In this document: positions 7,472 through 15,903 of the stretch, piece after piece
How positions within the stretch are numbered: position 1 is the first letter of the stretch
Layout: every line of letters begins with the position of its first letter
Source: Glycomyces luteolus
Lineage (GTDB): Bacteria; Actinomycetota; Actinomycetes; Mycobacteriales; Micromonosporaceae
Assembly (NCBI RefSeq): GCF_027622875.1
Contig: NZ_JAPZVP010000008.1
Span: forward strand, 104,518-168,517
DNA length: 64,000 bases
Direction of reading: 5' to 3'
Translations under genes and position numbers: made by a program
Notes under the pieces: model-generated
What the model was told of the DNA's origin: nothing
The model's database searches: none
Seen by the model: only the letters and a program-made list of their open reading frames with translations

Positions 7472-10063
7472 CTATCGCCGCCGCCAGTAGAGGTGGTACG
7501 GATCGCGGTTCCCGAGGTGGAAGGGAGCGAAGGTGTAGCCGCCGGCGGTGAAGTGCAGCGGTTCGCCCGTCGGCTCGAACGCCGAGAGGTCATCCCCGAC
7601 GGCGAGGTCGATGAGGCCGGTGGCGAGGTCGTCGCCGACCGGCTCGTGCTGGATCGCCAGCAGCGTCGGTCCGTAGTAGACCGATTCGATGCCGGGATCG
7701 TCAAGGGCCGCTTCGGTATGGAGGCGCAGCGGCATGGCGATGTCGACGGTGTCGCCGCTCCTCCAGGTGCGGCTGACAGTGACGTAGGTGCCGGGGGCGG
7801 TGTCGAGGTCCTGGATGCGGCCGTTCACCTTCACGCTGAACTCCTCGGCCCAGGAGGGGACGCGGAGCTTGAGTGCGAAGGCGGCGCGGCGGCGGGTGCG
7901 CACGGTCAGGCGGCTCGCGCCTTCGAACGGGTAGTCCGTGGTCTGCACGACCGTGACGCCGCCCCAGGCCAGGGTCGAGGGCATGTAGAGGTTCACGTAG
8001 AGCGCCTCGTCCCCGGCCGCGGCGAAGTAGACCGAGTCCTGGTACTTCGTGTGGTTCTCCATGCCGGTGCCGCCGCAGCAGGTGCCGGTGTTGCCGAAAT
8101 CGCGCCACCGGCCGGGCCGCACCGGCGCGAAGTAGGTGACCTCGGGGTCCTCGGTGCTGTCCTCGTCGTGGCGCGAGCCGAGGATCTGGTTGTACAGCGC
8201 CCGTTCGTAGTACTCCATGTACTTCGGGTCCCCGGTGTGGAAGAACAGGTTCCGCGCCAGTTTGAGGAGGTTGTAGACGCAGCAGGTCTCGGCGTGGTTG
8301 GGGTCGTTCGGGTACTGCCACAACGACCCGGCGATCACCCCGCGCTTTCGGAAGATCTCGCCGACCCCGGTGCCGCCGTGGGCGTACAGCCGGTGCGGCA
8401 CGACCATGTCGAAGAACTGCTCCGCGGCGCGTCGATAGTCCTCGCCCGCGCCCTGCTCGTGCATGCGAAGGTAGCCGGTGAACTGCGGGAGGTGCTGGTT
8501 GGCGTGCTTGCCGTCGAGGAGGTCGGTGCCGGCGACGGTGGCCTGCAGGAGCGCGGTGTTGTCGAAGAGCTTCGCGGTCTCCAGGTACTCGGGCCGGTCG
8601 GGCCGCGCCTGGGCGAGGTTCGCCAGGCTCTCGTTCATGCCGCCGTACTCGCCCGCGATGTAGATGGACCACATGCGGTCCAGGCGCTCGCGCGGCAGCT
8701 TGGACAGTCGCGAGTGGATCCAGTCGCCGAGTCCGGTCGCCAGCTCCAGGGCCGCCGTGCTGCCCGAAAGGCGGTGGGCGTCAAGGAGACCGGCCATGAT
8801 CTTGTGGGTGGTGTAGTACGGCGCCCAGATCCCGGCGTTGCCGCCGTACGTCGCGAACTCCTCTAGCCGCATGAACTGCGTCTCCGGATACGCGGCGATG
8901 AAACCGGCGTGGCGGTTGCCGTCAGAGGGGCCGATCAGCACGGCGTCGCGGCCGTTGCCGGAGGCGTCGGCGCACAAGGGACCGGGCTCGTCGTCGAAGC
9001 GGTAGGCGGCCAGGTCACCGCCTTCGCCCTCCCCAGCCGCGAGGGCGGCGACCTGCTCGGCGCCGAGGGCGGTGCCGAACACGTGGAACTCGTCGATATC
9101 GGCGTTGAGGTACTGGGTGAGTCCCTGCGGGAACTGCCCGCGGCCGATCCAGTTCGCCGCCGTGGCACCGAGATCGGCCGGGGCCAGCGTCACCGGGCCG
9201 GAGCCTGCGGCGGTGCCGTTCACGTACAGGACGGCGGTGCCGCCCCCGAGCGTCACAGCCAGGTGCGTCCACTCCCCCTCTGCGAGCGGCGCCGCCGCGG
9301 TCACCCGCTGCTCGGCGGTGGCCCCGCCGGTGGTGACCGCGAAGCGCGGGAACGGGTTCGCGTTGTCGGCGCGGATCGTGAGGTACATGTGCGCGTTCGC
9401 GTCGGCCCCGAAGTCGAAGACCTTCACGCCGTTGGCGAGCGGGGCCGGGTCGGCGTACGGGTCCGGCAGCTTTGAGCGGTCGGCCGAGCCGGGTTTGATC
9501 CAGGTGGCTACGGTGACGGCGGTAAGGCCGTCCACGAGCCCGGCCGGGAGCGCGAGGTGCTCGGCGTGCCCGATGGGCGAGCCGGTGAGCCGCACGGCGG
9601 TGCCGCTCCGGCCCTCCACGCGCGGCGTCGCCACGGCGGCCGCGGCGGCGAACGCGTCCCGGCACTCGCCCAGGCCAGCTACGAAATGGTCGAGCTTGCG
9701 CTTGTAGGCACGGTCGCCCGTGCCCGCCCAGGCCTGCGCGAGCATCGACAGGAAGTGCCCGCTGTAGTGGCCGCGCAGATAGCCCGTCTCGTTGTCCCAG
9801 CTGCCGGGCGGCTCGATACCGTCCGGGTTGGACAGTCCGGCCGCAGCGCGGAAGTTGTAGAGCATCCGGTCGGGCCCGGCGAGCTCGCCGAGCTCGGCCG
9901 CGTATCCCTTGGCGTAGCCGAGCATCCGGTCGCGCTTGGCGGTGAAGATCGAGTCGTCGAGCGCCACGTCGCCGAGCCCGAACGGCCGGATCGACCAGGC
10001 GTCGGGCGCGGCCGCTGACGCCAAGGCGCCCAAGCGGAGTGCGTTGCGACGGTTCAGATGCAT
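7472..10063 (-). CDS. DUF1680/GH127-superfamily glycosidase with an inserted LamG domain
   Basis: The 863-residue product starts MHLNRRNALRLGALASAAA, a short twin-arginine-like signal, so it is probably exported folded. The helical catalytic fold begins at about residue 25, is interrupted at about 145-375 by a concanavalin-like LamG domain (GLTAVTVATWIKP, WTHLAVTLGGGTAVLYVNG, DIDEFHVFG), and then resumes. Zinc ligands matching the GH127 pattern survive after the insert: E592-T-C594 and C662-C663. The enzyme probably cleaves beta-L-arabinofuranosides outside the cell, and GH146 is a possible family assignment. The ATG at 10063 shares one base with the preceding stop (TGATG). Its ribosome site is GGGGAG. 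Confidence 0.88.
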   Translation of the reverse strand: MHLNRRNALRLGALASAAAPDAWSIRPFGLGDVALDDSIFTAKRDRMLGYAKGYAAELGELAGPDRMLYNFRAAAGLSNPDGIEPPGSWDNETGYLRGHYSGHFLSMLAQAWAGTGDRAYKRKLDHFVAGLGECRDAFAAAAAVATPRVEGRSGTAVRLTGSPIGHAEHLALPAGLVDGLTAVTVATWIKPGSADRSKLPDPYADPAPLANGVKVFDFGADANAHMYLTIRADNANPFPRFAVTTGGATAEQRVTAAAPLAEGEWTHLAVTLGGGTAVLYVNGTAAGSGPVTLAPADLGATAANWIGRGQFPQGLTQYLNADIDEFHVFGTALGAEQVAALAAGEGEGGDLAAYRFDDEPGPLCADASGNGRDAVLIGPSDGNRHAGFIAAYPETQFMRLEEFATYGGNAGIWAPYYTTHKIMAGLLDAHRLSGSTAALELATGLGDWIHSRLSKLPRERLDRMWSIYIAGEYGGMNESLANLAQARPDRPEYLETAKLFDNTALLQATVAGTDLLDGKHANQHLPQFTGYLRMHEQGAGEDYRRAAEQFFDMVVPHRLYAHGGTGVGEIFRKRGVIAGSLWQYPNDPNHAETCCVYNLLKLARNLFFHTGDPKYMEYYERALYNQILGSRHDEDSTEDPEVTYFAPVRPGRWRDFGNTGTCCGGTGMENHTKYQDSVYFAAAGDEALYVNLYMPSTLAWGGVTVVQTTDYPFEGASRLTVRTRRRAAFALKLRVPSWAEEFSVKVNGRIQDLDTAPGTYVTVSRTWRSGDTVDIAMPLRLHTEAALDDPGIESVYYGPTLLAIQHEPVGDDLATGLIDLAVGDDLSAFEPTGEPLHFTAGGYTFAPFHLGNRDPYHLYWRRR

Positions 10064-11523
10064 CAAGCTCCCCTAGTCTGGACGACCTGCTGCATCGTCC
10101 CGTCGGCGTTGAAATAGAGCGGGTCGATCGCGACCGACCGGCGGAAGTTCCCTCCACCCGGCGCGTCCGCGGTGTGGTAGACCATCCACCACTGGCCGTT
10201 GAACTGCTCGATCGCCGGGTGGTTCGTGGTCGAGGTGACCTGGCCGAGGACCACGCCGCGGTGCGTCCACGGCCCGGCCGGGTTCGAGGCGGTCGCGTAG
10301 CGGATGCACGCGTACGCCGAGTCGGTGACGCAGCCCGAGCCGCCGTTGGAGGCGTAGGCCATGTAGTAGGTGCCGTTGCGCTCGAACATCCACGGCGCCT
10401 CCCAGAAATCGGTGAGGCCCTGGGGGGTCGTGACCGGACCGGCGAGGGAGGTCATGTCCTGGTTGAGCTTCGCCATGCGCGGCTGCCAGTACGAGCCCCA
10501 GTAGAGGTAGATCTGGCCGTCGTCGTCGATGAACACCGTCGGGTCGATGTTGAGCGCCGAGGAGTTCGGGGTCGAGTCCGAGATCAGCGGACCGCCGATC
10601 GCGTCGACGAACGGGCCGAGCGGGCTGTTGGAAACCGCGACGCCGATGTTCATCCAGCCGTTGTCGGTGCTGCCGTCCACGGAGACGAACCAGTAGTAGC
10701 GCCCGTCAGGGCCTTGGACAACTTCGGACGCCCACGCGTTGGCCCCGGCCCACGCGAAGGTGGAGAGGGACAGCTTGGCGCCGTGCGAGGTCCACGCGGC
10801 CGGGTCGTTGTCGGGCGCCTTGGAGGAGAAGACGTGCCACTCGTCCATCACGAAGGCCTGCTGGTTCGAGGCGGCCTCGTCGCGTCCCGAGTAGACGTAC
10901 ATGGTGTCGCCCACGACCAGGGTCGCCGGGTCGGCGGTGTAAATGTTCCGGACGATCGGGTTGCCCGCCTGGGTGGCCGAGCCCTGGCCCCAGACCCTCC
11001 ATTCGAGGACGCCGACGGAGGCGGTCCCGCTCTGGAGGACGGCGCGGAGCGCGGTGGTGGTGACGGCGTTGAAGTTGGTGTGGTTGTATGCGTTCGCGTT
11101 GACGCCGTAAGCGCTGGCGCCGCTCACGGCGGTCCAGGCGCCGTTCGTGAGGTACTCGATGCGCCAACTGGCGGGCACCCTGACCCCGCCGGGGCCCGAG
11201 TTGAACGAGTCGTCGAAGAAGTAGAGGTCCGAAGAGGACACGGTGACGGGGGTCGCCCAGGTCAGCTGCACCCATTGCGATCCGGTCTGGGGCCAGGTGC
11301 CCCAGCGCGGGTTCTGGGTGTCGTTGGAGCCGGGCGGCTCGATGCCGTCGTTGACGGCGGCGACGGACTCCCACGAGGAGGTGTAGGAGGCCGAGGCGGT
11401 CGCCGAGCGGGCGACGTTCACGGACTGCTGCGCGTGGGCGGGGATCGCGATCTGGAAGAGGGTCCAGGCCAGGGCCGCGGCGAGCGCGGCGGCGAGCATT
11501 CGTCTGCGTGCGGTGGGCTGCAT
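10063..11523 (-). CDS. Secreted GH43 glycosidase with N-terminal discoidin-like domain
   Basis: This 486-residue protein has a signal peptide ending AHA-QQS near residue 31. A discoidin (F5/8 type C-like) domain at about 35-170 is followed by a five-bladed GH43 propeller. The propeller shows the usual three acids: Asp in NIYTADP, Asp in NIDPTVFIDDDG, and Glu in EAPWMF. GH43 enzymes remove L-arabinofuranose or xylose from arabinan and arabinoxylan. The discoidin domain closely resembles the second one of the next gene upstream. AGGAG precedes the ATG at 11523. A longer frame to 11586 is not needed. Confidence 0.9.
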   Translation of the reverse strand: MQPTARRRMLAAALAAALAWTLFQIAIPAHAQQSVNVARSATASASYTSSWESVAAVNDGIEPPGSNDTQNPRWGTWPQTGSQWVQLTWATPVTVSSSDLYFFDDSFNSGPGGVRVPASWRIEYLTNGAWTAVSGASAYGVNANAYNHTNFNAVTTTALRAVLQSGTASVGVLEWRVWGQGSATQAGNPIVRNIYTADPATLVVGDTMYVYSGRDEAASNQQAFVMDEWHVFSSKAPDNDPAAWTSHGAKLSLSTFAWAGANAWASEVVQGPDGRYYWFVSVDGSTDNGWMNIGVAVSNSPLGPFVDAIGGPLISDSTPNSSALNIDPTVFIDDDGQIYLYWGSYWQPRMAKLNQDMTSLAGPVTTPQGLTDFWEAPWMFERNGTYYMAYASNGGSGCVTDSAYACIRYATASNPAGPWTHRGVVLGQVTSTTNHPAIEQFNGQWWMVYHTADAPGGGNFRRSVAIDPLYFNADGTMQQVVQTRGA

Positions 11524-11551
11524 GGGGAGTCTCCTAGGTGCCGGTGGGAGA

Positions 11552-14500
11552 TCAGCTGATGACGGTGACGGTGGCTTCGGCGGCAAGGGAGGTGCCGGCG
11601 ATGGCGCCTTGGACAGTGAAGGTGCCGGGCTGGGCGTAGTCGGCCGGGTCGACGGCCTCCCAGGTGACAGTGGTGCTGACGTTGTCCTTCGAGCCGTCGT
11701 TGTAGACGGCGGTGACGGTGGGCGGCAGCTGGGGCGCCTTCCCGGCGACGGTGGTGACCGCCTCCGTTTCGAGCGCGGTGATCTCGACCTGGTCGTGGAG
11801 TCTGACGTGGACGGTGGCGTTCGCGGGGAGCGCGAGACCGGTGACGAGGCCGCCCACTTCGACTTGGGTGGCGGGTTCGTCGAGGTCCTCGGGGGTGAGC
11901 TGCTGCCAGACGACTGGCTGTTCGAGCCGGGAGCCGTCGGCGTACACGCAGGTCACCGTGGGCGGCAGGTCCGGCACGTTGCCCACGATCGTGGGCTGGT
12001 GCACCGCGCGGACCTGCTCGGGCGCTTCGGCGAAGGCCTTCCATTCGAGGATGCCGACGCTGGCGGCGCCGCTCTGGAGGACGGCTCGGAGCGCGGTGGT
12101 GGTGACGGGATCGAAAGTGACCTGGTTGTACTGGTCGGCGGCGGTGCCGTACGAATCGGCAGTGGTGACGTCCTTCCAGGTCTCGCCGTCCAGGTACTGG
12201 AGTTTCCAGGAGGCCGGGGTGCGGACGCCGCCGCCGTCGTCGAGGAAGTACATGTCGCTGGAGTCGAGGCGGACCGGTGTGTCCCAGTCCAACTGGACCC
12301 ACTGCTCGCCTTCTTCGGGCCAAGTGCCCCAGCGGGGGTTGCCGCCGTCGTCGGAGCGGGGCGGGTCGATGCCGTCGTTGATCGCGGTGACGTTCTCCCA
12401 TGGCGAGGTGTAGGAGGCTGTGGGCGTGGCGAAGAGGGCCGCGTTGGTGCGGTCGTCGGGTTCGGCGACCGCGATATCCACTGTGGAGATGGCTTCGGCG
12501 GTGCCGTCGCTCGCGGCGAGCTGGAGCTTGTAGGTACCCGGCTCAGTGAACGTGGCGACGGTGGCCGATGCGGCGGCGTCCTCGAAGACGACCGCTCCGG
12601 GGCCTTCGACCATGGACCACTCGGAGGTCAGGGCCCCGCTGAGCGGGAGGCCGTCGTCCTTCACGGTGCCGGTGAGCCACGCCTGCATCGGTTGGCGGAA
12701 CTGGAGGTCCTGCCTGGCGAGGGCGTAGGGCGCGACGTTCTCGGGCGGTTCAGCGCCGTGGCCGCTCCGCACCACTTGGACTTCCTTGAGTCCGGTCGCG
12801 TGGCCGTCCTGGTGGTCCATGAGGATGCGGACGCGATCCGTGCTGACCTGCGGGAACTGCACGAGGTTGTAGTTGGCCTGCGGTATCGCGGGGGTCTTGG
12901 CCTGGTTCTCGATCGTCACCCAGTCGGTGCCGTCGTGGTACTGGACCTGGTAGACGGCGGGTTCGGCGAGGCCGTCCGCCGTTCTGTCGCGGTAGAAGTA
13001 GAGCCGGGCCTCGTCGATGCCCACCGTGGACCCGAGGTCCACTTCGTACCAGTCGGTCTCGTTGCCGGACCCGGCGCTGGACCAGTAGGGCGCGTTGACG
13101 GTGGTGCCGTCGACGGCCCCGGCGGTGCTGCTGCCGTTCGCGGTGTGCGAGGCGGTGGCGGGCCGGCCTTCGGCGAGGTTCTCGGCGCCGCCCTCGAGGT
13201 CGGCGCCCGCCTTGGCGAACACGTCGACCACGCGGCCGTCGAGTTCGACCTCTTCGGGGGCCGAGAGCTCGCTCATCTTCTTGCTCTTGACGACTCTCCC
13301 GGCGGCGGGGAGCTCCACCTTGCCGGTGTCCGGGTCCCAGACGGCCGGTACGAGGCTGTTGAGGGTGAAGGCGCGCTTGCCGTCGATGTAGACGGAGTAG
13401 CCCTCGGGGATGCCCTGGTAGTGGACCTCGCCGTCGCCGGGCTTGTCCCAGACGATGCTCAGGTCCGAGTCGCGGTAGCGGAGGTTGTTGACGGTGAAGT
13501 GGTCCCAGCCGATGTCGATCGGCGAGAGCTCGACCTTGTCGTCAGTGCGGGGCCGCAGGCCCGCCACGTCCTCCACATAGGTCCAGATGCTGGAGCCGAG
13601 GGTGGTGTGGTGGATCCAGGAGCGGTAGTCGATCGATTCGCTGCCGGGGTTCCAGTCGGCCCAGAACTCGTTCGAGTCCGGCCAAGCGGTGTCGCCGCCG
13701 ATGTACGTGGACCAGGCGTTCCAGTAGAGCAGCTTCTTGTAGTCCTCGGTGGTGATCGAGTCCTGGTCGTAGTCGCGGATCGCCGAGGAGAAGAGCCGGA
13801 ACTGAACGGTGGAGTTGATCTGCGAGAAGTTGTTCGAGCCGGGGTCGCCCTGCTCGGCCGCCTCCTGCTTGTCGGCCTGGTTGGCGGTGTAGAACGGGAA
13901 GACCGGGTACTCGGCGGGGTCCTCGAAGAGGCGCAGCGCGTTCGTGTACCGGGGCTCGTTCGGGATGGCGCCCACCGAGAACGGGTAGTAGTTGTTGATC
14001 TCCTTCCACGGCACGTGGTCGCCGGATTCGACGTGGACGTGCTCGAACAGCTGCGTCTCGGGGTTCCAGAGAACGTCGGTGAGGGCGGCCTGGATGTTCT
14101 CGGCGATGCCCCGCATCTCGTCGGCCTTCGCGGTGTCGCCGATGAGCTCGTAGGCTTCGGCGGCGGCCATCGCCCCGGAGTACTGGTAGGCGGATTCGGC
14201 CCGGTCGAGGTCGCCGTCCCTCCAGTGGAAGGAGACGGCGTCGGCGTCGTTGCCGGTCATCGCGCCCCAGTCGTACTCGATGAGGTAGTTCCCGTTCGAG
14301 TCGAAGGTCTCGAGCTGGCCCTTCACGTCGCCTTCGGCGTAGCGCGCCAGGTTCTCCACGACCGCCTCAGGGCCGCCGTGGATCTGGTAGGAGCGCCAGG
14401 CGGCCTCGGCGATGTACTGGGTGTAGGAGTTCGACCAGTTCTCGGGGTCGCCGGGGTTGTCCATGAAGCGGCCGCCTTCGGAGGACTCGCCGGTGGAGAC

Positions 14501-15643
14501 CCAGGGCCCGTAGGAGTACGCGGGGTCGCGCAGGTACTTCAGGTCGTCGATGAACATCGGGACGGTGAGGGCGATGGCGTTGTTGTAGCCGGTGACACCC
14601 TCGATGGAGGTGGGGAACTGGAAGTCGTTGCCCGGGATGTCCGCGTCGAGGTAGTTGTAGCGCATCAGCCACCAGCGGTAGTAGATGAACTTCTTGTGGG
14701 CCTCGTCGGGGACGTCGAAGTAGGGCAGGTTGTCCGCCCACCACTGGTTGTAGGCGCGCACGTGGGTCGCGAAGGCGTCCTCCGGCGCGGCCGCCTTGTA
14801 GGCCTCGTACTCGGTGCTCGACTCGGGCAGCTCCGTGGCGACCATGCCGAGCTGCACCTTGAACGTCGCCGATTCGCCTTGGGCGAGTTCGAGTTCGCCG
14901 GTGAGCGCGCCTTCGGAGGGGGCGAGGCCGGTGCCGGAGAGTCGCGGGAAGACGCTGGTGAGGCGCTCGCCGCGGGAGTTCTGCACGTCGAGCACCCCGG
15001 TGAGTTCGTCTCCCGATGCCTGCCAGGCGAAGTCGGAGTCGACGCGGATCGGCACGGTGGCCGCGGAGCCGTTGTTCTGGACCGTCACGTTGGCGACGGC
15101 GGTGTTGTCGTCGGTGATGAACTTCTGCACCTCGGCGGTGAGGTCGCCGCCTTCGTGGACGCTCGTCCAGTGGCTGGGGGTCTGGCGGCGCTGGTCGACG
15201 ACCTCGGTGAAGTCGGTGTCGCCGATGTCGATCGTGAAGCCGTCGGTGTTCGAGGCGCGGTCGAAGAACGGGTCGTAGTAGGCGAGCTGGCCGCCGAAGC
15301 CGATCACGTCGGGGTCGTGGACGCGCATGAGGAGCGCCCGGCCGCGGGTCATGAGCCACTGCTCGCCCGCCGGGTCGGCGCCCTCGCGGGCGAGGAGGCG
15401 GTCCATCCAGAAGTCGGTGCCGTCGGCCTCGGCCTCGAACATGGCCGGCATCATGCCGTTCACGTCGTAGGGCACCGGTTCCGGCGGGACGGCGTCGCCG
15501 CCGGTGAACTCGGGGTAGCCGATGGTCTGCTGGGCCGCCGCGGGCCCGGCGGTGCCGACCACGAGGCCAGTGGTGGAGAAGGCGCAGACGAGGGCGAGGG
15601 AACCGGCAGCGAGGAGTCGGGCGGACGTGGGGCGATGCACCAT
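11552..15643 (-). CDS. Large secreted multi-domain glycoside hydrolase, MGH1-like
   Basis: The 1363-residue protein has a signal peptide ending AAA-QQT near residue 38. It then has an N-terminal beta-sandwich (to about 290), an (alpha/alpha)6-barrel resembling MGH1/GH63-like glycosidases (about 300-730), and a cap with EVHYQGIPEGYSVYIDG. After these come a discoidin domain (about 815-950), a PKD/Ig-like segment, a second discoidin domain (about 1066-1205) and two Ig-like repeats each with PPTVT-VY-DGS. The catalytic family is not certain. GH142, known from rhamnogalacturonan-II arabinofuranose removal, is one possibility. GGAGG precedes the ATG. It is the first gene of the operon and opens from the promoter at 15728-15757. 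Confidence 0.85.
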   Translation of the reverse strand: MVHRPTSARLLAAGSLALVCAFSTTGLVVGTAGPAAAQQTIGYPEFTGGDAVPPEPVPYDVNGMMPAMFEAEADGTDFWMDRLLAREGADPAGEQWLMTRGRALLMRVHDPDVIGFGGQLAYYDPFFDRASNTDGFTIDIGDTDFTEVVDQRRQTPSHWTSVHEGGDLTAEVQKFITDDNTAVANVTVQNNGSAATVPIRVDSDFAWQASGDELTGVLDVQNSRGERLTSVFPRLSGTGLAPSEGALTGELELAQGESATFKVQLGMVATELPESSTEYEAYKAAAPEDAFATHVRAYNQWWADNLPYFDVPDEAHKKFIYYRWWLMRYNYLDADIPGNDFQFPTSIEGVTGYNNAIALTVPMFIDDLKYLRDPAYSYGPWVSTGESSEGGRFMDNPGDPENWSNSYTQYIAEAAWRSYQIHGGPEAVVENLARYAEGDVKGQLETFDSNGNYLIEYDWGAMTGNDADAVSFHWRDGDLDRAESAYQYSGAMAAAEAYELIGDTAKADEMRGIAENIQAALTDVLWNPETQLFEHVHVESGDHVPWKEINNYYPFSVGAIPNEPRYTNALRLFEDPAEYPVFPFYTANQADKQEAAEQGDPGSNNFSQINSTVQFRLFSSAIRDYDQDSITTEDYKKLLYWNAWSTYIGGDTAWPDSNEFWADWNPGSESIDYRSWIHHTTLGSSIWTYVEDVAGLRPRTDDKVELSPIDIGWDHFTVNNLRYRDSDLSIVWDKPGDGEVHYQGIPEGYSVYIDGKRAFTLNSLVPAVWDPDTGKVELPAAGRVVKSKKMSELSAPEEVELDGRVVDVFAKAGADLEGGAENLAEGRPATASHTANGSSTAGAVDGTTVNAPYWSSAGSGNETDWYEVDLGSTVGIDEARLYFYRDRTADGLAEPAVYQVQYHDGTDWVTIENQAKTPAIPQANYNLVQFPQVSTDRVRILMDHQDGHATGLKEVQVVRSGHGAEPPENVAPYALARQDLQFRQPMQAWLTGTVKDDGLPLSGALTSEWSMVEGPGAVVFEDAAASATVATFTEPGTYKLQLAASDGTAEAISTVDIAVAEPDDRTNAALFATPTASYTSPWENVTAINDGIDPPRSDDGGNPRWGTWPEEGEQWVQLDWDTPVRLDSSDMYFLDDGGGVRTPASWKLQYLDGETWKDVTTADSYGTAADQYNQVTFDPVTTTALRAVLQSGAASVGILEWKAFAEAPEQVRAVHQPTIVGNVPDLPPTVTCVYADGSRLEQPVVWQQLTPEDLDEPATQVEVGGLVTGLALPANATVHVRLHDQVEITALETEAVTTVAGKAPQLPPTVTAVYNDGSKDNVSTTVTWEAVDPADYAQPGTFTVQGAIAGTSLAAEATVTVIS

Positions 15644-15694
15644 TGCGTGCCTCCGGGGAAGGATGCGGGGTGTGCCGAGGGGTGCCGAAAGAGT

Positions 15695-15710
15695 CCGAAA
15701 ACCTTTTCGG
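15695..15710. promoter_or_regulatory. Candidate LacI operator, copy 1
   Basis: The 16-nt palindrome CCGAAAACCTTTTCGG (7-bp arms) lies about 11-26 nt downstream of the predicted start of the glycosidase operon. It matches a second copy at 15794-15809 at 13 of 16 positions, with consensus CCGAA-N6-TTCGG. Binding by the divergent LacI protein is inference from position and symmetry. Confidence 0.6.
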
Positions 15711-15727
15711 TCATTGCGTCGCCACCG

Positions 15728-15757
15728 ATGCTATGGGCCACGCCACTGCGATGTCAA
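15728..15757 (-). promoter_or_regulatory. Promoter of the arabinofuranoside operon
   Basis: On the minus strand TTGACA (15757-15752) and TAGCAT (15733-15728) are separated by 18 nt, a good sigma-70-type promoter. The 12-bp palindrome TCAATGCATTGA (15754-15765) overlaps the -35 element and may be another regulator site. Confidence 0.65.
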
Positions 15758-15793
15758 TGCATTGATCGCCATGAATTCCAAGCGGAGCGGGAA

Positions 15794-15835
15794 CCGAAAG
15801 CCCGTTCGGCAAACTTTCGGCCGGTCGGCTACAGT
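15794..15835 (+). promoter_or_regulatory. lacI-type promoter with operator copy 2
   Basis: CCGAAAGCCCGTTCGG (15794-15809) is the second copy of the palindrome. It overlaps a weak -35 (TTCGGC, 15805-15810) upstream of a TACAGT -10 box at 15830-15835, so the regulator gene probably represses itself. The spacing of 19 nt is slightly long. Confidence 0.5.
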
Positions 15836-15903
15836 CGAGCCAGCCCGGAGGAAACGCGGCCGCCGCGGGCGGCCCGGCCCGGGCTCCGGCTGAAGGAGGA
15901 CGA

